From Sarcomyxa edulis (Eukaryota; Basidiomycota; Agaricomycetes; Agaricales; Mycenaceae): a stretch of 64,000 nucleotides of DNA. The translations under genes and the position numbers were made by a program. The notes below the pieces were generated by a model. It saw only the letters and a list, made by a program, of their open reading frames with translations. It did not search any database and was not told the origin of the DNA. Below are positions 1 through 10,337 of this stretch, one piece after another (the first letter of the stretch is position 1; every line of letters starts with the position of its first letter). The stretch covers positions 62,001 to 126,000 of the forward strand of contig QUOL01000029.1 of the NCBI GenBank assembly GCA_009761415.1, given 5' to 3'.

Positions 1-3000
1 TGTATTTCCCCATGATAGCTTTCAATCACGAACAAATCAAAGGCGGGACAACTGGGAGTGTGTTGCTTGCAAAACGGTCTAAGTTCGATGCTATTTCCAA
101 CAGATTAATGAATCTCAATACCCATGTGCTTGATGACATCGCTAAACGGATGCAGGATGGGGAGCATGTAAAACCAGACAATGAACATGAGAAGGCTTGT
201 TTTGAATTGCTTGATGATATTGATCACGTAGGAGGGCATGTGTTGGGTTCCATGACATCTAAGAAATATATGCGAAACGAAATTTGGTCTTTAATTTCGT
301 ACCTCGGTGCTCCGTCATGGTTTATAACATTCTCTCCTGCTGATGTGGCACATCCTATTTGTTTGTATTTTGCAGATACAGATGAAGAGTTTAAACCGGA
401 GATACGTACTTCACAGGAACGTAATTTGTTAATTGCTCGCAATCCAGTTGCTGCAGCTAGATTCTTCGATTTTATGGTCCGAATGTTCATAAAACATGTG
501 TTGGGAGTGGGCATGGATCATCCTGGCTTATACGGGTCTACCGATGGCTATTATGGCACAGTTGAGCAACAAGGACGCTTGACATTGCACATGCACATGT
601 TGTTGTGGATCCGTGGTGCTCTTTCTCCACAAGAAATTAGAAACAGGATGATGGATCCTACGTCTACATTCAAAACTGAGATGATCAAATACTTGGAAGG
701 AGTCCACGTTGGTGAATTTCAGACAGGGACTATGGCTGACGTCAAAAGCCGGGTTCCATTCGCTACAGAAGAAGATATCGGCATTCATGAAACATTTGAT
801 CCTGCAAGCATACTGAAGGAACAGTCTACATATTGCAATCCAACTCAAACACTACCGGATGCTCCGCCTCTTTTGTGTGAGAAAGCAGGGTGCGAGAATT
901 GCAAGAAATGTAAACGCCTAGATAAGTGGTGGGGGAAATATCTAGATATTGTTGACGATCTCATCCTCAAGTCTAACGTGCATGATTGTAAACCAATGTC
1001 AAGTGAACAGTTAGCGAGACCACAGCTGGATAGCAAAGGCATACCCGACGAAAAAGTCAACGCGAACCAACGGAGAGGATGTCAGAACAAGGATGGAATC
1101 TGTAAAGCCCGGTTTCCTAGAGAAGTTGTACCCGTCACGATGATAGACCCGGCAGATGGATCTTTAAAAGTCAAGAAACTTGAGCCTAATGTAAATACAC
1201 TGACGCCGACCGTCACATATCTTTTAAGATGTAATTCAGACGTCACTAGTTTGCTTTCAGGGACTGCTATTAAAGCAATTGTAGCTTACATTTCTGACTA
1301 CGTTACAAAACAAAGTCTAAAAACTTACCAAATCTTTGGTTCTGTCAGTTCTGTTTTTGAGAAGAACACCGAGATGATGGGGGGTGATACGAAACGGAAA
1401 GAGAAGGCAAGACGGCTAATTCTTCAGATAGTGAACTCGCTGACTTCAAAGTTGGAAATCGGAAGCCCGTTAGCATCGTTATATCTGTTAGGCAATCCAG
1501 ATCACTACACCAGCCACGAATATGTGGTGTTCTGGTGGAAAAGCTACGTTAGTGCGGTCAGACGTGCATGGCCAGTGGCACTTGATGATAAGATGGCTGA
1601 TATTGTTGCGGATGACAAGGAAGAGCTGGATGCAGATGATGTAATGCTTGACAAACGATTAGATCAGTACGTCGGAACATCTAATGTTGATGATTATATG
1701 TACAGACCCTATAAATATGAGGACCTTACGTTGTTTGAATGGATACAAACCGCAGACCGAAAGACCAGAACTAAAGCAGAACGATTGGCATTTGTACAGG
1801 AATCAGAAGATGCCTATGTAACGGATGACGAAGACGTAAATGATGACATTGCATCGGATGCATCTGACACCGATGAGGACTTAGAATTTCCGGAGTACTA
1901 TGATTCGCACGACGATGTGTTAGATGACATAGACGAGAAGCTTGATAACATCAAATCAAAGAAGACAAAACGGTATCCCTTTTTGACTGGACACCCATTA
2001 TATGAGACACATCACGTGAATTGCAACCCAAAGAAGAAAGGTCGGGTACCCAACTTTGTTGGTGGTTCTCTTCCCAGACGTGACCGAGGTGACCGGGAAT
2101 ACTACTGTTGTACCATGCTTACAATGTTTAAACCTTGGAGATCTGGAAAGGATTTGAAAGATGACAGCCATGACTGGGACGAAACCTTCAAGATGTATGA
2201 GTTTACGGAACAGCAGCACAAATTGATGAGCAACTTCAATTTGCGGTATGAATGCAACGACGCACGTGATGATTTCAGTGCTGCTATGAAAAAGAAAGGA
2301 CTGGATGCCAGATATTTCAGCGATAACCGTGGCAAATGGATGGAGGAGTCCAGTCCTAATGATATGAATGGCAATACCTTTGGGATGGAAGAAGACACTA
2401 CTGAAGAGGAAGTATCATACATTGGCCGTACATACCAACGTTTACTTGACAAAATGAAAGACACTGCACGGTTCATGGTCGCAGCCGGTTGGTTAGATAG
2501 GAGCTCAAACGGATTACCTGTAGTTGATATTGATCCATTCAGTTCTGAGGCCTATCTCCCTGGATCTAAATGGAGAAAGATCATCCAAGATCAACGTAAA
2601 GCACTGCTAGCAGACAGAGCAAAGACCATTCCTAACCATCGTCAGCTGGGTATCGATGGTACGTTCTCAGGTAGTTTGAAGCCCAACTCTGTGGAGGTTG
2701 TTGATGCAGACTATTTTAAATATGACTTTCGGGCGGCGGATAATGACATGCAACGACATGTCGACGATACTTGCCTTATGTTTGGTCTGAACAAAGAGCA
2801 GGAAAGAGCATTCAGAATAATTGCTAATCACGCATCATCACCGAGTCCTGCTCAGTTGAAGATGTATCTAGGTGGTATGGGTGGTACAGGTAAATCTCAA
2901 GTCATCAAAGCTATTATACGATTATTTGAAGTTAGACATGAGACTCATCGGTTTGTTGTAGTGGCACCAACCGGTACTGCTGCTGCCTTATTGAATGGAT

Positions 3001-5600
3001 CAACATATCATTCTATGTTCGGTATCCGATCCGTAAACACAAAAGACGGTGCTGCTCCTAGTAATGTATCCATTGCACAGATCAGAAGTAAGCTGCAAGG
3101 TGTTGATTATATATTTTTGGATGAGGTTTCAATGGTGTCGTGTCCTGAATTATACAAAATAAGCTCGCAACTGTCCAAAGCGTTAAACACCCCACTCGAA
3201 GCCTTTGGAGGGATGAATATGATATTTGCCGGGGATTTTGCACAACTGCCACCTACCGGTGGTGGTTCTCTGTATTCTGGATCAATCCTCAAACAGCTAT
3301 CAGAGTCATTTAGTGTAAAGGATCAGGAAGCTACTATTGGTAAGGCTCTATGGCATCAGGTGACTACCGTTGTGATCTTACGGCAAAATATGCGTCAAAA
3401 GTCTCAGAGTGAAGAAGATACCAAACTACGTGAAGCACTTGTCAATATGCGATATGCTACGTGTACTGATGATGATATCAAGTTTCTAAACAGCAGAGTA
3501 GCTAGCAGGTTGCCTGGTCGGCCAAAGATATCAGACAAAGAATTCAGAAACGTGTCTGTTATAACTGCACACAATGCACATAAAGATAAAATGAATGAAA
3601 TTGGATCTAAACGTTTTGCTGTAGATACGAACCAGATTCTCACCGATTTCTATTCTGTAGATAGAATGAGTACTAGAAACACGGCAGCCGCTAAGTCTCG
3701 AGGGAGAAAAGTAAAGGCCGCAGTAAACGGCGGATTGAGTACATGGCTACAAGACGTCATATGGAATCTTCCACACTCGAGTACAGACCATCTAGCAGGA
3801 AAATTGTCTCTATGCATTGGATTACCGGTTATGATACGGAACAATGATGCCACTGAGATGTGTATTACCAAAGGGCAAGAAGGGTTTGTTGCTGGTTGGC
3901 AATCCACAAAAGGTCCCAGTGGTCAGAATGTACTAGACACTCTGTTCGTGCGACTGGATAATCCACCAAAAGATATCACCATACCTGGATTGCCTGTAAA
4001 CATAGTCCCATTAGCTAGAGCTACTAAAGCTATTACATGTACCACTCCCAATGACATGGTTGTATCTGTTGAACGTAGTCAGGTTCATGTGCTACCAAAT
4101 TTTGGTATGACTGATTACGCGTCGCAAGGTAAAACCCGTAAATTCAATGTGATAGATTTAAATATGTGCAAAGATCATTGTGCTTACTATACATGCTTGT
4201 CTAGAGGGTCAACGGCTGAAGGAACCATTATTGTGCAACCGTTTAAACCAGATAAAATTACAAAAGGAGCATCAGGATACCTTCGTCAAGAATTCAGAGA
4301 ACACGAACTATTAGATGAAATTACGCGGTTACGGTTTGAAGGAAGCTTACCAGATCATGTCAAAGGTCATGTGCGTAATGCACTTATCAGATCTTTCCAG
4401 ATTTGGAAAGGAATTCATTATATGCCAAAAGGTGTGCATAAAGCTATTAGCTGGGGTGAAACAGAACCCCTCAAATTGTTACCCGAAGAGAACGATACGG
4501 TCTGGACCCTACTAGATGCCAGGAAAAAAAAGAAGATGCAAACACCAGTAGAATCTAATAAGGTATCAAAGGAAGACAGTCGTACAGATATATTGAAACA
4601 TGCAGCCGACGTCCAGACAGATTACCACTTAAGTGCTCCAGCTAGAAAGAAGCAACGATTGACAACATTACATGACCCACATAATGATACCGATGAACCG
4701 GTGGGGTTCATATGGGACAGCAATGATTGGAGTTGTGCATATGATTCTTTGTTCACCATTCTATGTGATATATGGACTAGCAACCCTATTGTATGGTCAA
4801 CTAGATTCCACGATTTCTCTCCATATTCAAAGTTGTTTGCCAGCTGTTTAAATAAGGTAAGCACCAGTGAATACTCGATGGAGGAAGCTAGAGATAAAGT
4901 GCGTCGTGCTATACACAGATCTGACCGTAACCTGTTTCCATATGGTCAACGAGGTACACCGATCAGTGAATTATGCAATACCGTGCTTGGGCCCCAAACA
5001 CATCTGACACAGACACAATATTGTAAGCAATGTGGATACGTAGATGCAAACCAAGTTGCGTCTTTGACTAACACCACAACAGTAGGTGTAGGGCAATATC
5101 TGCTGGGTAAATACCCAGGTGGTATATCTGTCTTGAATTGGCTGCAGCATTTCATAAAGCGGAAGCTGAGACGTAAATGCCCTGTATGCTTTGAACGGTC
5201 TGTTGTTGCAAATATGTATATTGGTAGTGAGGTGAATACTGTTCCTAGTATTCTAATTTTGGATGTGCAGGATGTCAATGTCCGTATTGACCCTAATATT
5301 AAGATAACAGTTCAGCAGAAGACAACTAATTTACGGTTAAGGGGAATTATTTATCATGGAGAGTTTCATTTCACCTCAAGAATAATTACACCAAGAGGGT
5401 ATATATGGTATAATGATGGTGCTTCAAACGGGGGAAAGAGTCTTAGTGAAGGCTCTATCTACAATTTGCCTTCAAAGGATTATCTAAATACATGCCGAGA
5501 GCGCAATGCTTCCGCATTGATTTACAGTCGTAAGTAGATATATATAATTGGACACATAACATGACCGCAGATTTGGACTCGTATTGCCGTGCTTGCAGCG
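1..5600 (+). mobile_element. Helitron rolling-circle transposon, 5' part outside the window
   Basis: The segment is defined by a single intronless ORF with Helitron Rep and Pif1-type helicase domains. The frame is already open at base 3, upstream of the first ATG at 12, so the element and its protein start outside the window. The region is visibly more A/T-rich than the host genes that follow. I could not fix the 3' end: no convincing CTRR terminus with a hairpin just before it is visible between the stop codon and the PLAC8 gene, so the right boundary is approximate. Confidence 0.75.
12..5537 (+). CDS. Helitron Rep-helicase with C-terminal USP-like cysteine protease domain (N-terminus cut off)
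   Basis: This 1841-codon intronless ORF encodes the transposase of a Helitron. The N-terminal part is a Helitron_like_N Rep domain. A histidine-hydrophobic-histidine (HUH) pair lies at H193/H195 within LTLHMHMLLW and should bind the metal of the single-strand nuclease. A Pif1/RecD-type helicase follows: Walker A GGMGGTGKS with K961, Walker B FLDEVSM with D1037-E1038, and a later DYASQGKT motif. After a basic linker, residues about 1560-1841 look like a ubiquitin C-terminal hydrolase (USP) fold: C1575 in NDWSCAYDS, CxxC pairs at C1671/C1674 and C1723/C1726, H1786 in GEFHFTSR and WYNDG at 1799. Codons upstream of the first ATG stay open, so the true N-terminus lies outside the window. The ORF is uninterrupted, suggesting a recent or still active copy. 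The helicase and Rep calls are secure; the protease call rests on motif spacing read by eye. Confidence 0.9.
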   Translation: MIAFNHEQIKGGTTGSVLLAKRSKFDAISNRLMNLNTHVLDDIAKRMQDGEHVKPDNEHEKACFELLDDIDHVGGHVLGSMTSKKYMRNEIWSLISYLGAPSWFITFSPADVAHPICLYFADTDEEFKPEIRTSQERNLLIARNPVAAARFFDFMVRMFIKHVLGVGMDHPGLYGSTDGYYGTVEQQGRLTLHMHMLLWIRGALSPQEIRNRMMDPTSTFKTEMIKYLEGVHVGEFQTGTMADVKSRVPFATEEDIGIHETFDPASILKEQSTYCNPTQTLPDAPPLLCEKAGCENCKKCKRLDKWWGKYLDIVDDLILKSNVHDCKPMSSEQLARPQLDSKGIPDEKVNANQRRGCQNKDGICKARFPREVVPVTMIDPADGSLKVKKLEPNVNTLTPTVTYLLRCNSDVTSLLSGTAIKAIVAYISDYVTKQSLKTYQIFGSVSSVFEKNTEMMGGDTKRKEKARRLILQIVNSLTSKLEIGSPLASLYLLGNPDHYTSHEYVVFWWKSYVSAVRRAWPVALDDKMADIVADDKEELDADDVMLDKRLDQYVGTSNVDDYMYRPYKYEDLTLFEWIQTADRKTRTKAERLAFVQESEDAYVTDDEDVNDDIASDASDTDEDLEFPEYYDSHDDVLDDIDEKLDNIKSKKTKRYPFLTGHPLYETHHVNCNPKKKGRVPNFVGGSLPRRDRGDREYYCCTMLTMFKPWRSGKDLKDDSHDWDETFKMYEFTEQQHKLMSNFNLRYECNDARDDFSAAMKKKGLDARYFSDNRGKWMEESSPNDMNGNTFGMEEDTTEEEVSYIGRTYQRLLDKMKDTARFMVAAGWLDRSSNGLPVVDIDPFSSEAYLPGSKWRKIIQDQRKALLADRAKTIPNHRQLGIDGTFSGSLKPNSVEVVDADYFKYDFRAADNDMQRHVDDTCLMFGLNKEQERAFRIIANHASSPSPAQLKMYLGGMGGTGKSQVIKAIIRLFEVRHETHRFVVVAPTGTAAALLNGSTYHSMFGIRSVNTKDGAAPSNVSIAQIRSKLQGVDYIFLDEVSMVSCPELYKISSQLSKALNTPLEAFGGMNMIFAGDFAQLPPTGGGSLYSGSILKQLSESFSVKDQEATIGKALWHQVTTVVILRQNMRQKSQSEEDTKLREALVNMRYATCTDDDIKFLNSRVASRLPGRPKISDKEFRNVSVITAHNAHKDKMNEIGSKRFAVDTNQILTDFYSVDRMSTRNTAAAKSRGRKVKAAVNGGLSTWLQDVIWNLPHSSTDHLAGKLSLCIGLPVMIRNNDATEMCITKGQEGFVAGWQSTKGPSGQNVLDTLFVRLDNPPKDITIPGLPVNIVPLARATKAITCTTPNDMVVSVERSQVHVLPNFGMTDYASQGKTRKFNVIDLNMCKDHCAYYTCLSRGSTAEGTIIVQPFKPDKITKGASGYLRQEFREHELLDEITRLRFEGSLPDHVKGHVRNALIRSFQIWKGIHYMPKGVHKAISWGETEPLKLLPEENDTVWTLLDARKKKKMQTPVESNKVSKEDSRTDILKHAADVQTDYHLSAPARKKQRLTTLHDPHNDTDEPVGFIWDSNDWSCAYDSLFTILCDIWTSNPIVWSTRFHDFSPYSKLFASCLNKVSTSEYSMEEARDKVRRAIHRSDRNLFPYGQRGTPISELCNTVLGPQTHLTQTQYCKQCGYVDANQVASLTNTTTVGVGQYLLGKYPGGISVLNWLQHFIKRKLRRKCPVCFERSVVANMYIGSEVNTVPSILILDVQDVNVRIDPNIKITVQQKTTNLRLRGIIYHGEFHFTSRIITPRGYIWYNDGASNGGKSLSEGSIYNLPSKDYLNTCRERNASALIYSRK

Positions 5601-5737
5601 GCCCCTTCCCCAAGTAAGGAAGAATGAAATAAATACACCAAAGAAAGTTAAAAGCAAATCCGAAGGACCCAATTCCTTCCCCATCCCCATCCCCGCACCC
5701 CACACTCTAACTGCCACTTATGGTCAAGTGCGACCGC

Positions 5738-6675
5738 TCAACGTTCAGGGCCAAACTCCTCCAACCCAATCTCTCTACTCTCCTGGGTAAGCTCGCACGG
5801 GCCACACCAACACGCGGTACAACAATCCCCACACCCACCGCCCCTAATACGGTATCGAGAGCGGATCGCAGCTCGGGTCGGGATCTGTGGAAGCGGAAGA
5901 GAAGTTAGTCGACACACGCAAAATGCTAAAATAGCGCGAAGATGAAGACGAAAGAAGACAGGAACGCGACCACAAAGGCACACCTAGCGCTGATACAACT
6001 GGCGCCGACCCAATGAATTTGCACGAAGAAAGTAGCAAACAGAAGAACCGAAAGCGGAACGTACCTGCATAACCCATCCAAGCCCACAGAACGTCGTCAA
6101 CATTCCATGAATCCAACAATCTCCCGAGCAGCATCCTCCACCGGCCTCAGGATCGGGCGTTCCACGGGACGTGAGGTGTTCGTACCTCTGCTTGTTCTGT
6201 GCGTATACGATACAGGGACACCATGTTGCAAGACAGCCTACAAGTACAACAGGTGAGTTACATTTTAAGATGACGCAACGAGAAGTGATTCAGCAATAGG
6301 AGAACCGGTCAACCCTGCTCTCAAAGTAGACAAAATACTCACAAGTCCCACAATCACTGAAACAATCACATAAACCATGACTCCACTCCCTGTTGCCAGC
6401 AGCGTCTACGGGCATGTTCTTCGCATTCCTGTTGCCCACCCCTGTCCCCATAGCCGGCATGCCTTGGGGTTGCTGTTGGACGTACTTTTCGCCCATGTAC
6501 GATTGCTGCTGTTGGGGTTGCGGGGCGCCCATGTGATTGTAGGGCTGCTGTGGCTGGAATGCCATGTCATTATACGTCTGCATGATGATAGGAAGAGGAG
6601 GAGAAAGCATGGTCGCTCCTAACTAACCTGCATAGGGGCATTTTGTTGAGCATAGGGGTTTTGTTGGTACGACAT
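5738..6675 (-). CDS. PLAC8 family cysteine-rich protein
   Basis: Four exons on the minus strand, 6675-6628, 6577-6343, 6237-6065 and 5884-5738, give 200 residues. The N-terminal 70 residues are rich in Gln, Pro, Tyr and Asn. The PLAC8 (DUF614) domain starts with REWSHGLCDCFSDCGTCC and continues with ATWCPCIVYAQNKQ, so the CCxxxxCPC core is complete. Further cysteines follow (GGGCCSGDC, and GCGDCCTACWCGPC near the end), and the stretch GMLTTFCGLGWVM is the hydrophobic segment typical of the family. Members are small membrane-associated proteins linked in plants to fruit-size control, cadmium resistance and calcium influx; in fungi the role is largely unknown. All introns are GT-AG and 50-180 nt. 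It lies just downstream of the Helitron, convergent with it. The family call is firm; the biological role is not inferable here. Confidence 0.85.
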
Positions 6676-8942
6676 GTCTTATCGCGCGCTGGGTTTTGCT
6701 CGAATACGAGTATCGAACGAGTACTGGGGTGTAAAGAAAGAGGGCGTCGACTTTGAAAATGAGGTGGTGATTTTATAGTGTTGAACATGATGCATCATGG
6801 ACAGCGCCCGAGATGTGGGCTGTGTTGGGTGAAGACAGTTTGCGATGGGCGTTGCCCGTGTCACCAGGGTCGAAATTGTCAGCGCGTATCGAGCCGAGAA
6901 CTGCACACTAGTCTATGTACCTATATAGTGATCAGGAGTGCGCTTTCTAGCGTGAATAGACTCACTGAGTCAAGACTCGGTCCAACAGACCTTGATCGCG
7001 CTCACTTCCTTCGTTTCAACTCGCATCGCATCAGGCAAAAATACTTCCTGAGATCCAGAAACGACCTCTCATGGAGCTGGGCTAGATGCGACTGTTGAGG
7101 CTCCAAAGACAAAGGGAAGAAACAAGTCTGTTGGAAGACACGAGGATTGTAGGGATAGGGACACCAGTTCCTAACAGTTTGATATTTCCACGTAAGATTT
7201 TCAAGAGATGACTATCAATATCGGGAACATATCATCGATGTATCCACTGCGAAGAGGCCACCTGTGGTCCAGTTTCATAGTGTGTCGAGGAATGCGGTAG
7301 GAGTGTGTTATGCGACTTCCGAGTTCGAGTTCGAGCCATATACCCGAGAGATGTCGTAGCCTCCCTGGAATCACATATTTTGACCTTCCTCTGGTCTCTT
7401 CCCTCCTTTCCTTTTGGAGTCGAACAGGGTTCATGCAGGAATTGCGGTGGACGGAGCGTCGCCATGACTTAGAGGCTTTGGGGGCATCAACTTGATCACA
7501 TAGGATCGTCGAACACGTTGTTGATATTGTCCTGGAGCGCGTTCAAGTTGTTGTTATGCGAGCGAGATGAGCTGAGGGTTGTGCAGACTAGTCGGTACGC
7601 TTGAAGGATCATTTCTCGAGCGCTCAAGCCATATAAGACCTTCGACGAAGCTTGTCCCACGGGATAGGAATCCAACCAAGCCTGATGAGCGAGCAATGAG
7701 TAGTGCACCGTCTGTGGATCGTCAAAGAATTTGGAAGGACCGATTGTTGGGGATTTCCTCGCGTATAGCACGCAGAATATGTGCGTCCTTCATGTTGCAA
7801 GTCCTGGTCCGAATTGGTCGATCGCGAAGGAAGATCAGTATCAGCACATGAAGGGTCACAATCAATTCTTCACATCCCGTTCTACTGAAAAACGGTTACG
7901 AAGACACGAATCGCCCGCGGGTTTCTGCCCCATACAACAGACATTGCATCGTATAAGATCCACATACGACGTTGATATTATATGCGTTTGCGAACGATAC
8001 ATAGCGGTCTGGAAAGATATTTGACTGATGCGTAGCCCGAATTGCAAAGTATGCTTGATGAAGACCACAAACGAATGAGAAACGGTCATTTGAAAGCCAA
8101 GAGGACCACAGCGGCTCAGTCATGGCGACTCCCAAGACCGAGCAAATGCATCTCGACCCGACGGGCAGAATGGAAGCAAATTGTCCAGGTAACTAACCAG
8201 TACATGCAAGGGTTCAATCAACAACCATATAGCATGCATGGGCTCTCAAACGAGCAAAGAAGCAATAGTGAAACAGAGAGTCCCCAAGTACGAGATGTAC
8301 GATGGACCAGCAGTAGACATTTAGAATTGGGCACAAGTTGTTCGAAGCTCTTGGAACTTGAGCGTAAATCTGATTTCGAGTTCCAGCACTTCGATACCGA
8401 CTAAGAGAGAGAAACTGAACAGAGATGTTGCATGAATCGAGACCTGATTGGCCTTGACTCTTCGCAGAGGATCTCGAACCAGAAAATCGTGATTTGGGTC
8501 GTTCGGTTATATGCATGATGAAAAGGTGGGAATCCAAGTTTCAAGGGCAGCAAAGAAGATCTCTCAGAAAGTAGAGGCCGCTGGGTGGCAGGGTGGTCTG
8601 CAGTGGGAGTCCGAGTCTGAGTCTGCGCAGGACTCCGCTTCAACTCCGCTTCAAGTGCCCCGCTCGACATCGAGAAATTACATATGTTCCCAATATGTTC
8701 CAGTCGTACTTCAAGCTTCAAGTTTGACTAGTACTGATATCGAGATGGGCCACTCGACCAGGAAACGCGGATGATGATCATTCGAGTTGTAGAACACTCC
8801 AGAATCCAGATCAGCGCGTCACAAGAGTATCGGGCTGGCAGCAGACCCATCTAAGTAACTTGGAGAAGCACTAATCTTCTTCTGAAGTCCTTTCTTTCAG
8901 ATACAATCGATATAAAAATTCGATATTCTCCTGTTTGCAGCC
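6676..8942. other. Intergenic or unresolved stretch between PLAC8 and SET-A
   Basis: No family is recognisable. A possible minus-strand gene lies at about 8135-7496. Its last exon, 7785-7496, ends with a protein-like stretch (AHQAWLDSYPVGQ, then YGLSAREMILQAYRL), and an upstream open frame (HQSNIFPDRYVSFANAYN) can be joined to it in frame by a GTAACC...AAG intron. A start and the other introns could not be fixed. On the plus strand a short ATG frame at 8122 (MATPKTEQMHLDP) ends at a GTAACT donor. Both are weak. Confidence 0.25.
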
Positions 8943-10190
8943 ATGAAACGCGGGTTTCTCAACTCCAAAAAGGCTCAGTCGGCCATCTCTCTGACTCCTG
9001 CTCCTAAACGTGAGTGTTGTTTCGATCGTTCACGATGAGCATCATTTCTGACTGAAACTACAGCTGAACCTGAACAGCCCAAGCTAGATACAGAGAGACC
9101 CGGACCACCGAGATTTTCATACGGCGTGGTAGAAAGAGATGGTAAGCGAGGCTTATATCGACGTCCTTCAATCAGCGGATAACAAGTAAGCCTCGCAGAA
9201 GGATTCGATCCCGAGAAAGTCACCTTTGTGGACACAGACCCCACTATACCCGAAATATACTACACCACACTGCCGCCCGTTCCCAAAAACAAAAACTATG
9301 TCGATTTTCCAGAAGGCTGGACTGAGTGTGCATTTTCAAGTAAGTCTTAACACCATATTCACGTCGTTACACCTTACCAATCGTCTACCTCAGTCCCGAC
9401 TACACGCATGATCGTCTCACATCCCGAATTTCCTTCCGAACTTCCCGTTCCGCAGAGTATGATTGCTTGGGAAATACGAGAAGCTCCAGGCATGGGTCTC
9501 GGAATATACGCGACGCGGGATATCCCATTTATGCATCTTATCATCGCCGAAAGGCCTTTCATGATCACGTCGTCTTTACGCGGACGTACGGGGAGGAAAT
9601 ACAATCCTCCCCCGAAGGACCGCGAGCAGCTCAACCAAATTTTGTTGATAGAGGGGGAACGAGAAGCACGCATTTTGTTCGAGCGCATGTTGCCCGAAGA
9701 TCAGAAGGCGTTTATGGCTCTGGCGAATAGCCATCTTCACGATGGCAGCGGACCTCTCGAGGGTATCATTCGGTGAGCTCTTTGCGCTCTGAAAGTCGTT
9801 AGTTCTAATATCGAGACAGAACGAACGGTTATGGGTTCAACTCGCTTCAACTCCCGGAAGAGAAACTCAGAGGATATCCGTTTGGCCGTTACACGGCTGT
9901 GACCAGAACCTTGTCGCGTGCCAATCATAGGTAAATCGTCTCTCTCGACGCTCGTGAACCCTCTTTCTGATCTACCCTGAAGCTGTGAGCACAATATGGC
10001 GCGAGACTTTGATCCTGCATCATTTGCGATGTGCACGTGGGCCATCAGAGATATCCGCAAAGGAGAGGCTCTTACAGTGGCATACTGTGATGGTCGGGCC
10101 CCGTACGCAGAAAGGCAAGAAGCGTTGGCGCCGTATGGATTTGTATGCGAGTGTCCCAAGTGTCTCAGGGAACGACCGTCGAAGTCTTGA
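8943..10190 (+). CDS. SET-domain protein, paralogue A (putative lysine methyltransferase)
   Basis: Six exons, 8943-9009, 9064-9141, 9199-9339, 9394-9772, 9820-9930 and 9983-10190, give 327 residues. It starts MKRGFLNSKKAQSA, shared with three paralogues in this window. The SET domain runs from about residue 115 (REAPGMGLGIYATRDI) to the NHSC motif at N257-C260 and the conserved tyrosine of TVAYCD. A post-SET cysteine cluster CECPKC (C314, C316, C319) ends the protein. No MYND zinc finger is seen, so it is closer to SET5-like or SMYD-like fungal SET proteins than to true SMYDs. Such proteins transfer methyl groups from S-adenosylmethionine to lysine; the target is unknown. All introns are GT-AG and 47-58 nt and no lesion is visible, so this is the most intact copy. 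The conserved NHSCxxN asparagine is present as N263. Confidence 0.85.
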
Positions 10191-10337
10191 GCTTGGTTTC
10201 TTCGAGTGCAACATGTTTTTGTAGTATCTTACAGTGCCGAATCTTTGAAGCTGAAGTGTCGAAGCTGATTCTGCTCAAGCTTCCGAGAAGTATTGCAATA
10301 TGTTGAACTCGACCATACACACACTACTAGAAAGACC

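Noticed and set aside
5575..5610. Possible Helitron 3' hairpin (GCCG...CGGC) near GCAGCGGCC
   Set aside because: The stem is only four base pairs and is not followed by a CTRR end at the expected distance.
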